Shown here piece after piece: positions 11,051 through 23,032 of a DNA stretch of 64,000 nt (positions are counted from its first letter, which is position 1; the number at the start of each line of letters is the position of its first letter). The DNA lies in contig NC_083870.1 in assembly GCF_032452875.1 (NCBI RefSeq), positions 8,060,001-8,124,000 of the forward strand, given 5' to 3'. This stretch comes from Bos javanicus (taxonomy: Eukaryota > Chordata > Mammalia > Artiodactyla > Bovidae). The translations under genes and the position numbers were made by a program. The notes below the pieces were generated by a model. That model made no database searches. It saw only the letters and a list, made by a program, of their open reading frames with translations, and was not told the DNA's origin.

Positions 11051-11266
11051 AGTGACCCGCTCCAGACAGCCCACCTGTTGCTGGAGCCAAGGGTGCAACT
11101 GGATGTGGCAGGTAGGTCCAAGGATTTCTTGGTTGACACAGGGGCTACCTACTCTGTCCTGACCTCCTACTCCAGAGCCTTCTCCTCCCAAACCTGGGAG
11201 GTGCTACAGGAAAAAATTTTACTTTTAGGTGCTACAGGAAAAAAAATTACAAAAATACCCACCTGA
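11051..11266 (+). pseudogene. ERV-2 protease
   Basis: After the gag TGA at 11048-11050 the same frame continues without a break through an aspartic protease start: FLVDTGATYSVLTS, with an intact DTG triad near 11130-11140. The frame stops at 11264-11266, shortly after a duplicated gtgctacaggaaaaaa block (11202 and 11229), so the C-terminal half is shifted. The single stop between gag and protease in one frame is the arrangement used for readthrough in gammaretroviruses, though here the stop is TGA. Confidence 0.8.
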
Positions 11267-13350
11267 GCACCTCTTTGTTGCTGGGATGGACAAATATTTT
11301 TCCACCAGTTTCTGGTGGTCCCTGAGTAAAAGAGATATACTCAGTAAAGTGGGGACCACCCTTGTGATGGGAAGCTTTTCAGTCCCTAGAGCCCTACTGC
11401 TTCTGGTTACTACTGAGGAACCCATTATACCCTGTTCAATAGGGAAGGGCCAGAACTATGGGAGGACAAAATTAACCCCCAGGTGTGGGACCAGAAAACT
11501 CCAGGACGACCCCACCAAGCTGCACCAGTTGTCATTGTCCTCTGAGATCCTACTCGGTTTCCAAATCGAAGCTTCTCTTCCAGAAGAGAAGCTCAGAAAG
11601 GACTACAGCCTCTAATAAATAAATCCCTTGCCCGTGGGCTGTTGGTCCCCACCAATTCATCGTGTAACACTCCAGTCCTCCTTGTAAAGAAAAAGGATGG
11701 GACCTGGCAAATGGTTCAAGATCTCTGGATCATAAATGAAGCTGTAGTCCCCCTCCATCCCACAGTACCCAATCCCTATGCAATCTTGGGAGAAATCCCA
11801 CTCAGTGCCAAGTGGTTTACAGTCCTGGATCTCAAAGATGCATTCTTTTGCATACCACTGGCTAAAGAACCCCAATATCTTTTTGCCTTCAAGTGGGAGG
11901 CTCCAGGAGAAAAATACCAACAGATAACTTGTACAGTATTACCTCAGGGGTTCAGAGATAGCCCCCACATTTTGGGGCAGGCTCTTAGCCGGGATCTCCT
12001 AGATCTGGACCTGGGACCTAATAGGAAAATATTACAATACATAGATGACCTACTAATCTGCTCTCCAGATGAGAAAAATGCCCAAAAACATGCAATTCAA
12101 GTTCTAAACTTTTTGGCAGAGAAGGGATATAAAGTGTCCTGTGCTAAAGCCTAGATGGTCGAGACAAAGGTCACTTACCTGGGAGTCCAGGTTACACATG
12201 GGTCTAGGAGGCTGTCCTCTGATCCGGTACAAGGAATTCTCCAGTTGCCCTCCCCCATGACTCAAAAACAATTGCAAGCTTTCTTGGGGCTAACTGGGTA
12301 TTGTAGAATCTATACCCCACTATAGTCTAATTGCCCAGCCCTTATATGAAAGCTTGAAGGGATGGGATGATGTGGGATGCCTCAAAAGAAGGCAGAACCT
12401 ACACTAAAACAAGCCTTAACTCAAGCACCTGCTTTGAGGTTGCCAGACTCAGAAAAAGAATTCCAACTTTATGTCCATGAAAGAAAGGCCTTGGGAGTGT
12501 TAACTTAAAGGTTGGGATCTGAGCCCCAGCCTGTAGCTTACTTATCCAAGAGGCCCAACCCAACTGCCCCAGGCTGGCCTCCCTGCCTTCGAAATCTTGC
12601 TGCTATTGCAGTCCTGATAGGAGATTCTTTAAAACTCTCTTTTGGGGGCAAACTAACTATTTTTACCAGCTGCCAAGTAAAAAAACTCCTAAATGGGAGA
12701 GGCCATTTATGGATGTCTGATCAAAAAATCCTCAGATATCAAGTTGTGCTGATGGAAAATCCAGGCCTGACTATATCACCTTGTGAGGTTCTTAACCCAG
12801 CCACCCTCCTGCCTACACCTGAGGGCTCTCTCCCCTTTCACTCTGTCTAGAAACCTTGGACCACTGGACAAAACCCTGAGAGGGATTGTCAGAAGATCCT
12901 CTGACCAATCCTGAGGGAATCTCGTACACTAATGGAAGCAGCTTTGTCTTGAATGGAAAAAGAGCCAGATATGCAGTAGTCTCCAATTTTGAGACCATAA
13001 AGGCTAAACCTTTGCTACTAGGTACTTCAGCTCAATTAGCTGAGCTCATGGCCCTGACTCGAGCGTTAGAGCTGGAAAAAGAAGAGAGTAGCCATTTACA
13101 CTGACTCCAAATATGCCTTTCTGGTGCTACATACACATGCTGCTATTTGGAAAGAAAAGAGGCCACTTGACCACCCGAGGGCCCCCAATCAAATATGGTG
13201 ATCAAATCCTTAGGCTCTTGGAGGCAGTCCATCTGCCAGATGAGGTTTCAGTCTCCCACTGTAAAGGACACCAAAAAGGGAGCACAGAAGTGGCACGAGG
13301 GAACCAAGCAGCTGATCAGGCAGCTAGGAGAGCAGCATTACAGAACCATG
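11267..13350 (+). pseudogene. ERV-2 reverse transcriptase and RNase H, broken
   Basis: Reverse transcriptase has its longest open stretch at 11642-12154 with TPVLLVKKKDGTW, FTVLDLKDAFFCIPL, LPQGFRDSPH and an intact YIDD catalytic motif near 12040. A TAG at 12152-12154 ends it (likely from CAG) and the connection domain follows with more stops. RNase H starts near 12900: its first catalytic motif reads YTNGSS instead of YTDGS, losing the Asp, while the Glu (QLAELMAL) and later Asp residues (TDSKYAF, NQAADQAARR) remain, after a frameshift near 13090. Confidence 0.85.
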
Positions 13351-14560
13351 ACCTAATAGGGATTGCCACCTTAGTTCCACAGACTAATTTGCCAGAAACT
13401 CCTTCATATACTGAAGGTGAGACTCTTAAAGCTAAAAGTGAGGCGTTTCAGGAAGATCATATGGAGTGGTTCCAAAAGGAGGGACTCCTTTTTCTGCCTG
13501 GGAACCTCCAATGGAAGTTGGTTAACTCCTTACATGCCACCACTCATTTAGGGGAGAAGGCCCTCCAAAGATGACTAGAAAGTTCCTTCAGAAGAACAGG
13601 TCTCCAAATGACTATAAGGCAAGTGGTCTCCTCTTGTCCAACTTGCCAATTAAACATCCCCCCAGGAGCTTGAATATCCCAGCTGGCCCAGCCTATCCAA
13701 TGATGTGGGGCCTACCCAGGAGAGGACTGGCAGATGGACTTCACCCAGATGCCAGCTTCTCAAGGGTATAAATACCTATTAGTCATGATAGATAGCTTCA
13801 CAGGATGGATTGAAGGCTTTCCCACCCGAACTGAGAAGACTGAGGAGGTGGTAAAAAAAAAAAAAAAAAAAAAACTGCTCCATGCAATCATTCCGAGATT
13901 TGGTCTGCCCAGATCATTACAAAGTGACAATAGGACATCATTTACTTCTAAGGTCACCCAAGGGGTCTCGAGAGCATTGGGCATTATTTATTATCTCCAT
14001 TGTGCCTGGAGGCCTCAGTCTTCAATAAAAGTAGAAAAAACCAACCAGTTCTCAAAATCAGTGATAAAAAAGATAACCCGGGAGACCTCTCTGGGATGGA
14101 AGGAGGCTTTACCAATAGCTCTCCACCCATATTGGCCCTAAGGAACAGCTTGGTCTTAGTCCTTAAGAGATGCTATGTGGGAGAACTTTTGTTTATGTCA
14201 ATGACCTCTCCCTAGATCCAGAGGCTCAGACCCTCCAGTCTTATACCATGGCCCTTAGGCAATTCCAACAAGACATATGCTTGTGGGGTGCCAACCAGGA
14301 TCCAAAAGATTCTAAAGAGCCACCACTATATGCTCCAAGGAGTCAAGTCCTAATTAAAGTCTGGAAAGATGGGTCCCCAAAGGCTCAACTCCAGCCCACA
14401 TGGAAGGGCCCCTACCCTGTAATACTTTCTACCCCCACAGCAGTCAAGGTACCAGGACATGACTCCTAGATTCACTACTCACGAGTCAAGCCATGGAAGA
14501 AAACAGAAGAGAACACTCAATACCCCTGTGAGCCCCTGGGAGATCTCAGAAAATTGTTCA
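13351..14560 (+). pseudogene. ERV-2 integrase, broken
   Basis: The zinc-binding domain is seen at 13530-13660 (HATTHLG, then LSNLPIKHP in a shifted frame). The catalytic core has the first Asp (MDFTQMP at 13734), second Asp (SDNRTSFTS, where the family has SDNGP) and Glu (QSSIKVEKTNQ). The C-terminal domain (VLIKVWKDGSP, WKGPYPVILSTPTAVK) lies at 14340-14460 in another frame. A run of 22 A bases at 13853-13874 expands a Lys-Lys pair to seven Lys while keeping the frame. Confidence 0.85.
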
Positions 14561-15965
14561 GAACCACAAATAAGTGCCGTTCTAATGAACACCCCCAAAA
14601 TTAAGTTTCTGGGGATAAGATTTCTCAGGACACTCTAAAGAGCCAACAAAGCTTGGCAGGGGTTGTACTCCAAAACAGACAGGAGATAGATCTCTTGACC
14701 CCGAACAAGGAGGGACTTGAGCCATCTTGAATGAGACATGTTGTTTCTGGGTAAATCAGATCAGATCAGTCGCTCAGTCATATCCGACTCTTTGCGACCC
14801 CATGAATTGCAGCATGCCAGTCCTCCCTGTCCATCACCAACTCCCAGAGTTCACTCAAACTCACGTCCATCGAGTCGGTGATGCCATCCAGCCATCTCAT
14901 CCTCTGTCGTCCCCTTTTCCTCCTGCCCCCAATCCCTCCCAGCATCAGAATCTTTTCCAATGAGTCAACTCTTTGCATGAGGCCAAAGTACTGGAGTTTC
15001 AGCTTTAGCATCATTCCTTCCAAAGAAATCCCAGGGCTGATCTCCTTCAGAATGGACTGGTTGGAACTCCTTGCAGTCCAAGGGACTCTCAAGAGTCTTC
15101 TCCAACACCACACTTCAAAAGCATCTATTCTTTGGCACTTAGCCTTCTTCGCAGTCCAACTCTCACATCCATACATGACCACAGGAAAAACCATAGCCTT
15201 GACTAGACGAACCTTTGTTGGCAAAGTAATGTCTCTGCTTTTGAATATGCTATCTAGGTTGGTCATAATTTTCCTTCCGAGGAGTAAGCGCCTTTTAATT
15301 TCACGGCTGCAGTCACCATCTGCAGTGACTTTGGAGCCCAGAAAAATAAAGTCTGACACTGTTTCCCCATCTATTTCCCATGAAATGATGGGACCGGATG
15401 CCATGATCTTCATTTTCTGAATGTTGAGCTTTAAGCCAACTTTTTCACTCTCCACTTTCACTTTCACCAAGAGGCTTTTTAGTAAATACCTCCAGCTAAA
15501 TTAAAGAAAGTCTAACAGTCTTCGAGAAAAACATTCCAGATCCTACAGGACCTCAAAGAACGAAATGGAGAGTTCTCGGGGTGGCTACAATCTCTCCTTG
15601 GGGATCCTTCTCCTGGTGAGGGAGGATTTGGAGTTGGCTAATATCCCTACTAATCCCTGTTATCACCATTTGATGCTGCTTATGATTGCTCCATGTATTA
15701 TCAATGTCTAACCCATTTTATCTCTGCCCAGGTCAACAAGCTACAACATGGGGTGCCCGTTCAACAAGGATGTATAAAACTACACCTGACCATGGGAAAT
15801 ATCACTCACCCTTAGATGGACACCGCTATACAGACTCTGAAGATTGCAATAAGCAAGAGGGGGAGGCCCAATGCCCCTTGCTGTCCCAGCTCAGCAGGAA
15901 GTAGCCAGAGAGACCTCGACGCCCTATTCCCAAAGAATTGGGCCACCCACCTCTTGAGGGGGGAA
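14561..15965 (+). pseudogene. ERV-2 env transmembrane relic, SU deleted
   Basis: Only parts of the env transmembrane subunit survive. At 14640-14757 a heptad/immunosuppressive-like stretch leads into AILNETCCFWVN, the end of a CX6CC motif whose first Cys codon is now TGA. A BovB copy splits the gene at 14757-15478. After it, GWLQSLL marks the membrane-proximal part and a tail runs to the polypurine tract (gaggggggaa at 15956-15965) next to the LTR. Everything expected for the surface subunit is missing: integrase runs almost straight into TM. Confidence 0.7.
14757..15478 (-). mobile_element. BovB (RTE) LINE, 5'-truncated
   Basis: The minus strand carries a 230-codon open frame (14778-15470) of the BovB ORF C-terminal half, including LKLNIQKMKIMASGP, FLGSKVTADGDCSREIKRR and MRWLDGITDSMDVSLSELWE. 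The 3' end has the gatcagatcagatcag repeat. It is inserted in the ERV-2 env relic and is less decayed than that host. Confidence 0.9.
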
Positions 15966-16357
15966 TGTTAGGTAGTTAGAATAGGAAAAAGGGGTCCAAA
16001 ATGGTGGTGGCTAAAAGACAAAGAGAAAAACCCATAAAAATAGAACAAAGGAAGGTCCGAGGACCGGAGTGAGAACCTCAGGTGAAACAAACAGCCCTCC
16101 TTGCTAGCCCAGTTTACATAGGGCAGGCTCAGGGGGAGGAGAAAAATCTTACAAAAAGAGGAGCCAAATTTCAGTGGGGGGTTTCTCTTCTCTTCGCATC
16201 TTTTGGGTCGGCCCACCCTCACACCTCAAGGACGTATTTTCCTTTGCTTGCCGAATAAAACTGAGCTGTAACATGGAGCTATAACACTGGTCGGTCCTTC
16301 ACTGCAAACTTTTGCTGTGGCGAGATGGAACGAGGGAAGTTACACACTCCCCCAATA
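15966..16357 (+). repeat. ERV-2 3' LTR
   Basis: Starts with TGTTAGG right after a polypurine tract and ends CCCCCAATA, where a related copy at 6392 ends CCAACA, giving TGTT...AACA inverted ends. It holds a TATA-like cttacaaaaag box near 16148 and an AATAAA poly(A) signal at 16254-16259. Length is 392 bp. No matching full 5' LTR is present upstream of gag. Confidence 0.75.
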
Positions 16358-16625
16358 TGATGTTATTAATAACTTCTATGACCCTGCCCTGTTACCCATC
16401 AGCCAGTCAGAGAACTGTGCCTAAGATGATCACAGATGCTTGGAACCCTCCTCCCTCACCTGACTTTTAAAAATGCTTGGCTGAAACACTTCAGAGGGCA
16501 GGGGGTGTTTTAGAGCTCATACCACCCACCTCCTTGCCTGGCCCTGCAGTAAACCTTTCTTGGCTCCAAACTCTGACATCTCAGTTTGGCCTCACTGCGT
16601 CAGACTCACAGACTTGGGCTATCAT
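16358..16625 (+). repeat. LTR-like repeat, family also at 18.6 kb
   Basis: Resembles 18675-18975: shared ccctgttacc, tgatcaca, ctttaaaaatg TATA-like region and ctgcagtaaac poly(A) region. The left part is missing, so ERV-2 probably inserted into or beside this LTR. Confidence 0.5.
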
Positions 16626-17079
16626 TATCATAATAGTCTTGTGACTAAAATCTTTAAACAGCAGCATAAGATCTCTGGGTCTCTACATATGTCTGTGTAT
16701 GTCTATGAGTATGTTTTATAAATGTGTAATTTTTTAACACTGTTGGATGATATTGCCAAAATTAATTGGTGAGGAGCTCTAATTGGCTTAAAGAAAATTA
16801 AGCATTTATATAAATCAAGTGTACTCTCAGAAATATGTAATATGTTTTTCAATTTCACATAATCTAGGTTAAAGTTTGCTGGATAAAAGCTACTTTAAGC
16901 TTGTCAGTGTTGTTAGGGGAACTATTGATTGAAACTGCCTACCCTGGCCAGGCACGAGAGTAACCACTTGAATGAGTTACCTTACAACCGGAGGTCCTGG
17001 TAAGGAATACAGAACTAACAAGCTACCAACAGCCAGAAGAATTCAGGAAAGGTCAAAAAGAGAGAGGAGACTCCAGTCC
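16626..17079. other. Unassigned AT-rich sequence
   Basis: No coding or known repeat signal recognised. Confidence 0.3.
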
Positions 17080-17470
17080 ATATGCCCTACTGATCTCAGG
17101 TGATCTCGACCTGCAGTGGCTTGAAGCAGGATTTTGGTTCCCTGGCCAGAGATTGAAGTCAGGACTGGCAGTGAGAGTGCTGGATCCTAGCCATTAGACC
17201 ACGAGGGCCAGTAGCCAATGTCACCTGTGACAAGGCTCTGGCCCATTGGCTTTGTAGAAATGAATTCCCACAAAGAGAAAGTAATGAAACAAGTTTAGTG
17301 TTTATTTGGAGGGAAAAGGGTACATGTGAATTGACTCACACAGGCAAGCACCCTCATGGTAGTTGAATTACTTCTATGAGGCATTTCTTCTGTATTGCCT
17401 CTGGTTAATCATCTTGCTTAGCCTAGTTCTGAGTGTGTACTTGGTTTATCTCAGGGTCCTCCCCCATGTG
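17080..17470 (-). repeat. LTR-like repeat with tRNA-Glu-like module
   Basis: Reverse copy of the element at 26790-27180. On the minus strand an AATAAA-containing LTR-like part (17470 down to about 17230) is followed by a tRNA-Glu-like sequence at about 17117-17190 (ctcgtggtctaatggctagg) that keeps a degenerate 3' arm and a CCA triplet (plus-strand tggttccctggcc at 17117). Too degraded in the stems to be a working tRNA gene. Confidence 0.6.
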
Positions 17471-17561
17471 TGACTTCCCCTTCTTTTGGCCAGAGGAACC
17501 TTTCTGCATACATGTCGTCAGGAAGATCTCTTGACCTCAAGTATGAGAAATATGTGGGCTT

Positions 17562-17755
17562 GGGGCTTCCCAGGTGATCCAGTGGCTAAAACTCTTTCAC
17601 TCCCAGTGAACACCAGAGGCCTGGGTTCGATCTCTGGTCAGGGAACTAGATCCTACCTGCTGCAAGTAAGATTCTTATGCCACAACTAAAGATCCCACGT
17701 GCTGCAACTAAGGCCTGGCACAGCCAAAATAAATATAGTTTTTAAAAAGAAAGAA
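17562..17755 (+). mobile_element. CHR-type SINE
   Basis: tRNA-Glu-derived cetartiodactyl SINE: head cttcccaggtgatccagtgg, B-box-like gggttcgatctctggtc, tail ccacgtgctgcaac and an A-rich end. Confidence 0.75.
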
Positions 17756-17899
17756 ATATGGGGTCTCTTATTTAGACAGGACTCAGCTCCCCTCTCCCTT
17801 TCTGCTATTAATATTATCTTCATCTTGGAGTACCTGTCTACAGGGGACAAACTCCAGCTGTTCAGCCTGGAGCTCATCAATCTCCTGCCTCACTACCAA

Positions 17900-18189
17900 C
17901 CTCCCAGAATTCCCTTACTGGAATTCATCTTGGCTGAGTAATGCACGCACCACCAGGAAGGACCCTCAGTCAGAAAGATTGGCCAGAGACAACCTGGAAA
18001 CTAATGGCATCACCATAAAACCCAAGTCTATGAGCCACAGGGCAGAGCAGTTCTCCTGGATTCCTTTACGCTGCTGCTCTCTGCCCAGGCATCCCTTTCT
18101 AATAAAGTCTCTTGCTTTGTCAGCACATGTGTCTCCTCAGACAACTCATTTCTGAGTGTTAGATAAGAGCCCACTGTGTCCTTGAAGGG
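17900..18189 (+). repeat. LTR-like repeat
   Basis: Has a ttcatcttggctgag start shared with 26766, an aggaccctcagtc block and an AATAAA signal at about 18101 followed by a T/G-rich U5-like stretch. It is interrupted at its right end by a Bov-tA. Confidence 0.5.
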
Positions 18190-18203
18190 GTCCCCCTTCC
18201 TGA

Positions 18204-18400
18204 AACTAAGAGTCATGTGTCCAACTCTTGAGACCCCACGGACTGTAGCCTGCCAGGCTCCCCTGGCCATGGGATTCTCTAGGCAAGAAAACTGGAGTGA
18301 GTTGCCATTTCCTTCTCCAGGGGATTTTCCTGACCTGGGAATTGAACCAGGGTGGCCTGCATTGCAGGCAGATTCTCTACGGACTGAGCTATGTGGGAAG
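18204..18400 (-). mobile_element. Bov-tA SINE
   Basis: Reverse-oriented, complete with tRNA head at the right end. Flanked by the duplication ccccttcctgaaac (about 18190-18203 and 18401-18414). Confidence 0.85.
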
Positions 18401-18604
18401 CCCCTTCCTGAAACAGTTTGATTAAAACAGGCATGCTTTTAGAAATAGCAGCATTAAATATAATACTTTTGTAACTGAGAAAGATGCTATGGGACCTTGG
18501 TGCAGATCCCTCCCCCATATCCTCTGCTTTTATCTTCTTCCTGAAGTACCTAGATAATATTATCTGATGCACATTTCCTGAATTGTTTTATAGATGCTAA
18601 AGCC

Positions 18605-18975
18605 ACCACCAAATGGAAGAAATTAACTACTTGATCATGAGTAGTAGCTTCCAGACCAGTTGGTATCTGACTAATGTCGATGTTAACTCCTACCGCACTG
18701 CCCTGTTACCTCACCATCGCCAATCAGAAAATTATGCACAAGCTGATCACATACCCTGGGACTCTACTCCCTCATCTTGCCTTTAAAAATGTTTTGCAGA
18801 AACCCACTGAGAAGTGTGGGCTTTCTGTTCACTAGCAAGTTCACTAGCTGTCCTGAGCTCACCTGCCACCCTGCAATAAACACTGCACTTTACCACAACC
18901 TGGGTCAGTAGGTTGGCATTACTATGCCTGAGCCAGCAGACCCACATTTGGTTCAGTAATACTTTTATTCTACCT
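18605..18975 (+). repeat. LTR-like repeat
   Basis: Relative of the LTRs at 21.05 and 25.65 kb (ccaccaaatgggaagaa-type block, TATA-like ctttaaaaatg, ctgcaataaac poly(A) signal, gttcagtaa end). Confidence 0.55.
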
Positions 18976-20452
18976 AGGCTTACTAAAAGTCAAATTAGCT
19001 CATGTTATATCTGTTACAGAATTTGTCAGCAAGAAAGATAAATTAAGATGATGGTTAGCAATTTAAACAAAATGGTTAAGAGCAAATAAATAGATGTAAC
19101 TAAGATACAAGATTATAAATGAAGTTTTCAACAGTAATTATAATTCATGATACATCTACTTAAAAATAGTTTCTAAAATATTTCTGGTAACTTAAAATCT
19201 TAATGTTATACTAAACTATCTTATATAATGGATATTCATTGAATATCTAGATCATTCCAAATAAGATAAAATTCTGAAACATTAATTACTGAACATAGGC
19301 TTATCTGCTTTTGGCTTCCTTTAGTAAACATGGTTTTTGGCACATTGAAAACTTTTACTATGAGGAAGAATATACTTCTAAAAATTATGAGATGTTTTTT
19401 GTATATTTGCCAATTCACAAAATGCTAGTGCAACAGACAGTCCACAATTACTTACTTTTCAGGTTTCACTAGGAACTAAGGGATTCTAAGGGTAAGAATT
19501 ATAATTAATACATGAAATTAAAACTAACAGAAATAATACAGGAAATATCTCTATGCAAGATGTGGAGATGTGTTTTTCTTAAGGGAAAAAGAGAGTAGTT
19601 TTGTCCTAATATAAAATGATTTTGTCTTAATCTAAAATGACAAAAAAAAAATAGGAAAAAACTTGAATGGATGGAAAAAACGTTGTAGAATGTTTGTGGG
19701 AAAGGATTCTTGTGGGAAAGCAGTTTTAAGTGTGGTCAAGCTGGAAAATGTGGCTAAGATTGGGATGGATTTACTTAAGGTTTTTTTAATGTTAATATCA
19801 CAAGTAAACTGGTACAAAATTAGAATTTGGCTTTCTGTTAAAAAAACAAACTTTTATTGCACTATTAATAAGAAACTGGGAAAGTCTTCTTTTTTTTAGC
19901 CCTTTGGGTAATCTACTTGGAAAGCAAAGCTTTTGAGTCTTACCAAAACAATTTCCTGTGTTTCATATTGTCTTTACCAGATCTTTACTTACTTAAGAAA
20001 ACTCAGTCTTCTCAATATTAAAAAGCAAAGATTTGTTCACAACTATAACCTTCCTCATTGGCCTTTAAAATCTTTTAGTGTCACTCTACTTAAACAGATA
20101 AGTATTATTTCATAATGATCTGTGACCCTATGTAGTCAAATGTTCGAGCCTTTTTGCCATCTTCAAGTTCCCAAGTTCTAAATAGATTGTTATTAACCTC
20201 AAAATAACAAATCCAAAAATCCCTTGGAATGCTCAAGCGATTTGTCTCTCAGCTTATAAAGGAGAGATGTTAAACTATGTTTATTTGTTACATTAAATGA
20301 TATGCAAAACACTGTCAAAAAGTGTTGGTAAACCTTTTTAAGGTAAATGGGTATGAGTATATGTTACTAATATAGGTATTCCAGAAATTGTTTTATGGTG
20401 CTAGAAATTTTTCAATACTTTTATTGTCCAATCATCCTAAATTACTTTATGT
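18976..20452. other. Unassigned AT-rich sequence
   Basis: About 1.5 kb of AT-rich DNA without a recognisable domain; open frames are short and random-looking. It could be internal sequence of an old LTR element because it follows an LTR-like end. Confidence 0.3.
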
Positions 20453-20465
20453 CATAGAATTAACT

Positions 20466-20591
20466 GGAGAAGGCAATGGCAACCCACTCCAGTATTCTTG
20501 CCTGGAGAACCCCAGGGACAGGAGCCTAGTGGGCTGCCGTCTATGGGGTCGCACAGAGTCGGACACAACTGACGTGACTTAGCAGCCGCAG
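20466..20591 (+). mobile_element. Bov-tA/Bov-A SINE monomer
   Basis: Single Bov-A monomer flanked by a 13-bp duplication, catagaattaact (20453-20465 and 20592-20604). Confidence 0.9.
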
Positions 20592-20761
20592 CATAGAATT
20601 AACTATATTTCCTTATGAGATGAACTTTCATCAGATTTGTATCCATGAGCATTAAAGTCTTCTGTCATTGACAGACAGTTATTATTTTACTTTGATGCTT
20701 TTGCAAAATGAAATTCATGGAAAGGCCCTATGAAAAATTGTTGACCACTCACACTGCTGCC

Positions 20762-21025
20762 TGGAGAAGGAAATGGTAACCCACTCCAGTATTCTTGCCT
20801 GGAGAATCTTGTGGACAGAGGAGCCTGGTGGGCTGCTGTCCATAGGGTCACATAGAGTCAGACACTACTGAAGCGACTTAGCATGCATGCATGCATTGGA
20901 GACGGCAATGGCAACCCACTCCAGTGTTCTTGCCTGGAGAATCGCAGGGATGGAGGAGCCTAGTGGGCTGCCATCTATGGGGTTGCACAGAGTCAGACAC
21001 GACTGAAGTAACTTAGCAGCAGCAG
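20762..21025 (+). mobile_element. Bov-A2 SINE (dimeric)
   Basis: Two monomers joined at a gcatgcatgcatgca linker; flanked by cacactgctgcc at 20750-20761 and 21026-21037. Confidence 0.9.
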
Positions 21026-21049
21026 CACACTGCTGCCAAATCACCGGCG

Positions 21050-21740
21050 GCAAACTGATACTGTGCAGGGCCCTGTGGGGCTCCTGGGCACAAGGCCTTT
21101 GTGACCCCATTTCTTTGCTTACAGTAAACAGCCTTCATTCAGACTCCAGGACCTTCCCCGAGTTCCAGTGGGCATATACAAGCCATTGTTAATTAGGGAA
21201 AGGAGGGGATGCGAAACCAGGGAAAAACCAGTCCAGAGTGGCCTTGGGGCAAGGTCCTATTTCCCATCAATGGATACACACAACAATATCTTTGAACTAT
21301 TTTGCAGATACTGAAACCCCCTCCAGGTGGGAGAAGTTAGTGATTAAAGATGGCATGCTGCCCACAAGCATGTAGACCCCAGACCATGAAGGTTGATATT
21401 AACTCCTACTTACATCACCACCAACCCATCAGAAGAATGTGCACGAGCTAATCACACTCTCTTTGAACAATTACTATAAAACTTCTCACTATCTTCCCCA
21501 GGTTGAGACACATGGTTTTGAAGGCATTAGCCTGCTGTGGCCCCCTTCACCTGGCAAAGCAAAAAAGCTAGTCTTTTCTGCTTCATCCAAAACTCTGTCT
21601 CCAAGATTTGATTCAGCACAGGTGTACAGAGAAGCTGAGCTTTTGACATCAAAACCTTGCATATACATTTCACAACTGAAAAAGGGTCCACCTGGCATCT
21701 GGTTCTGTACAAATGGTGGAGAACTCACAATCAAGCTTAC
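21050..21740 (+). repeat. ERV-3 5' LTR-like end
   Basis: Shares a collinear layout with 25646-26250: gccctgtggggctcctgggc, the aatcagggaagcgaggggat-type block (here aattagggaaaggagg), cctgctgtggcccccttcacc and a gatttgattcagcac end. The two copies flank the env relic. Confidence 0.6.
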
Positions 21741-21955
21741 TAGAATGAGAAGCTATTGACATCATTAGGTAGACTGCTTGCACCCAAGACACTAACAGGC
21801 AAGAATCCTAGTCCCTTTGACTCTCATCATGAAACACCCTCTCCTCTTTGTACCTGCTTCACCATTCTTCTTTCCTTCTTGTCACTTGTAAAGATAAAGC
21901 TATCATCTGTATTTCTGGGGCTCTTGCAAAAGAGGAGACTTACCTGATTATTAAA

Positions 21956-23032
21956 TGCCGGGGTCCAGCCCCGGTGGATCCAGGGAATTCGAAGCGGGGA
22001 CGGCAGTCGGCGAGGATCAGGAAACAACTGCTTAATTAAACTTTAATTAAGGATATAAAGAGTAATGGAATAAGGATAGCTCAGTGAGGAAATTCAGTGG
22101 AGAAAAGAGGCTGAATAATTCAGCCAGAAGGTAAGAGAAAGAATGAAATGGTGAGACCAAGTTTCGGTGAACAAGGCCCGCACTTTATTTTCCAAAGTAG
22201 TTTTTATACCTTAAGTTATGCATAGAGGATAATGGGGGAAGGGGTAGAGTCATGCAGCAAGCCAGGCTTTCTTCCTGCAAACTTATCATATGCAAAAGCT
22301 TAGGTGATTTGCATCATCTTCTGGCCCGGAGGCCTGTTAACATTTTAAGACCCTTTCTTCAGAAAACTTATTTTTCTCTAAAGGTGATTGGTCAGGAGCC
22401 ACCCTCCAAAAGCATTAGATAAAGTTGCATTCCTACAGAGCAAAGGTGTGGTGGGCTATAACAAGAAAAAGAATTAACTCAAGGGTCCCAGGTTACAAAC
22501 ATTAAAGCTACTACTTACACCAATTATATTAATCAATACACTGCCAGGGACACAGCAGGTAAGGGATATGGAGACTTAGCAGCAAACATTGGCCCAACAA
22601 GTGAAAAACCCTTCACCAATACAATTTCTAATCAATCTTTTAACTGCTCAAAGGAATCTGTATTTAGACAGTTTAGAACATCTCATGCCTCTCACAGTTG
22701 GGAGGCTCTGAACAATCACGTGTGGCCTGAAAAACCTATTCAGGCAGGCTAGAGGACTTCCAAAGGAGTTTGTAGGTTAAACACTGTCACACCCAGGAAT
22801 TATTAACTGGAGCTGTAAGCTAACTCTTTTTTCAGAGAGAGGTAGTGGGGGACAGCCCCCCCGTAAAGTCAGAGGTATAGGTGAAGGCACAAAGCAGAAA
22901 GTAGGCAGACTCTGGTTTGGGGTGTAAATGCTCGAGAATTTCCAGGGAGACTCCTGAGGCTTGATCCCGCCTTTGCGTATGCCAAGCCTCCTTCCTCAAG
23001 ACCTTTGCCAGGGGCGGAGCTCGCTCCCCACA
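21956..23032 (-). mobile_element. Class II (ERVK-type) solo LTR
   Basis: A 1077-bp LTR in reverse orientation. Its ends are tgccgggg at the left and ccccaca at the right, so the element reads TGTGGGG...CCCCGGCA. It is flanked by a perfect 6-bp duplication, attaaa, at 21950-21955 and 23033-23038, the length typical of class II retroviruses. A reversed poly(A) signal (tttatt) lies near 22190. The ERV-3 env sequence resumes directly on its right. Confidence 0.9.

Noticed and set aside
17562..17755. tRNA-like B box and head, considered as a tRNA gene
   Set aside because: It has the head, body and A-rich tail of a CHR SINE and no foldable cloverleaf.
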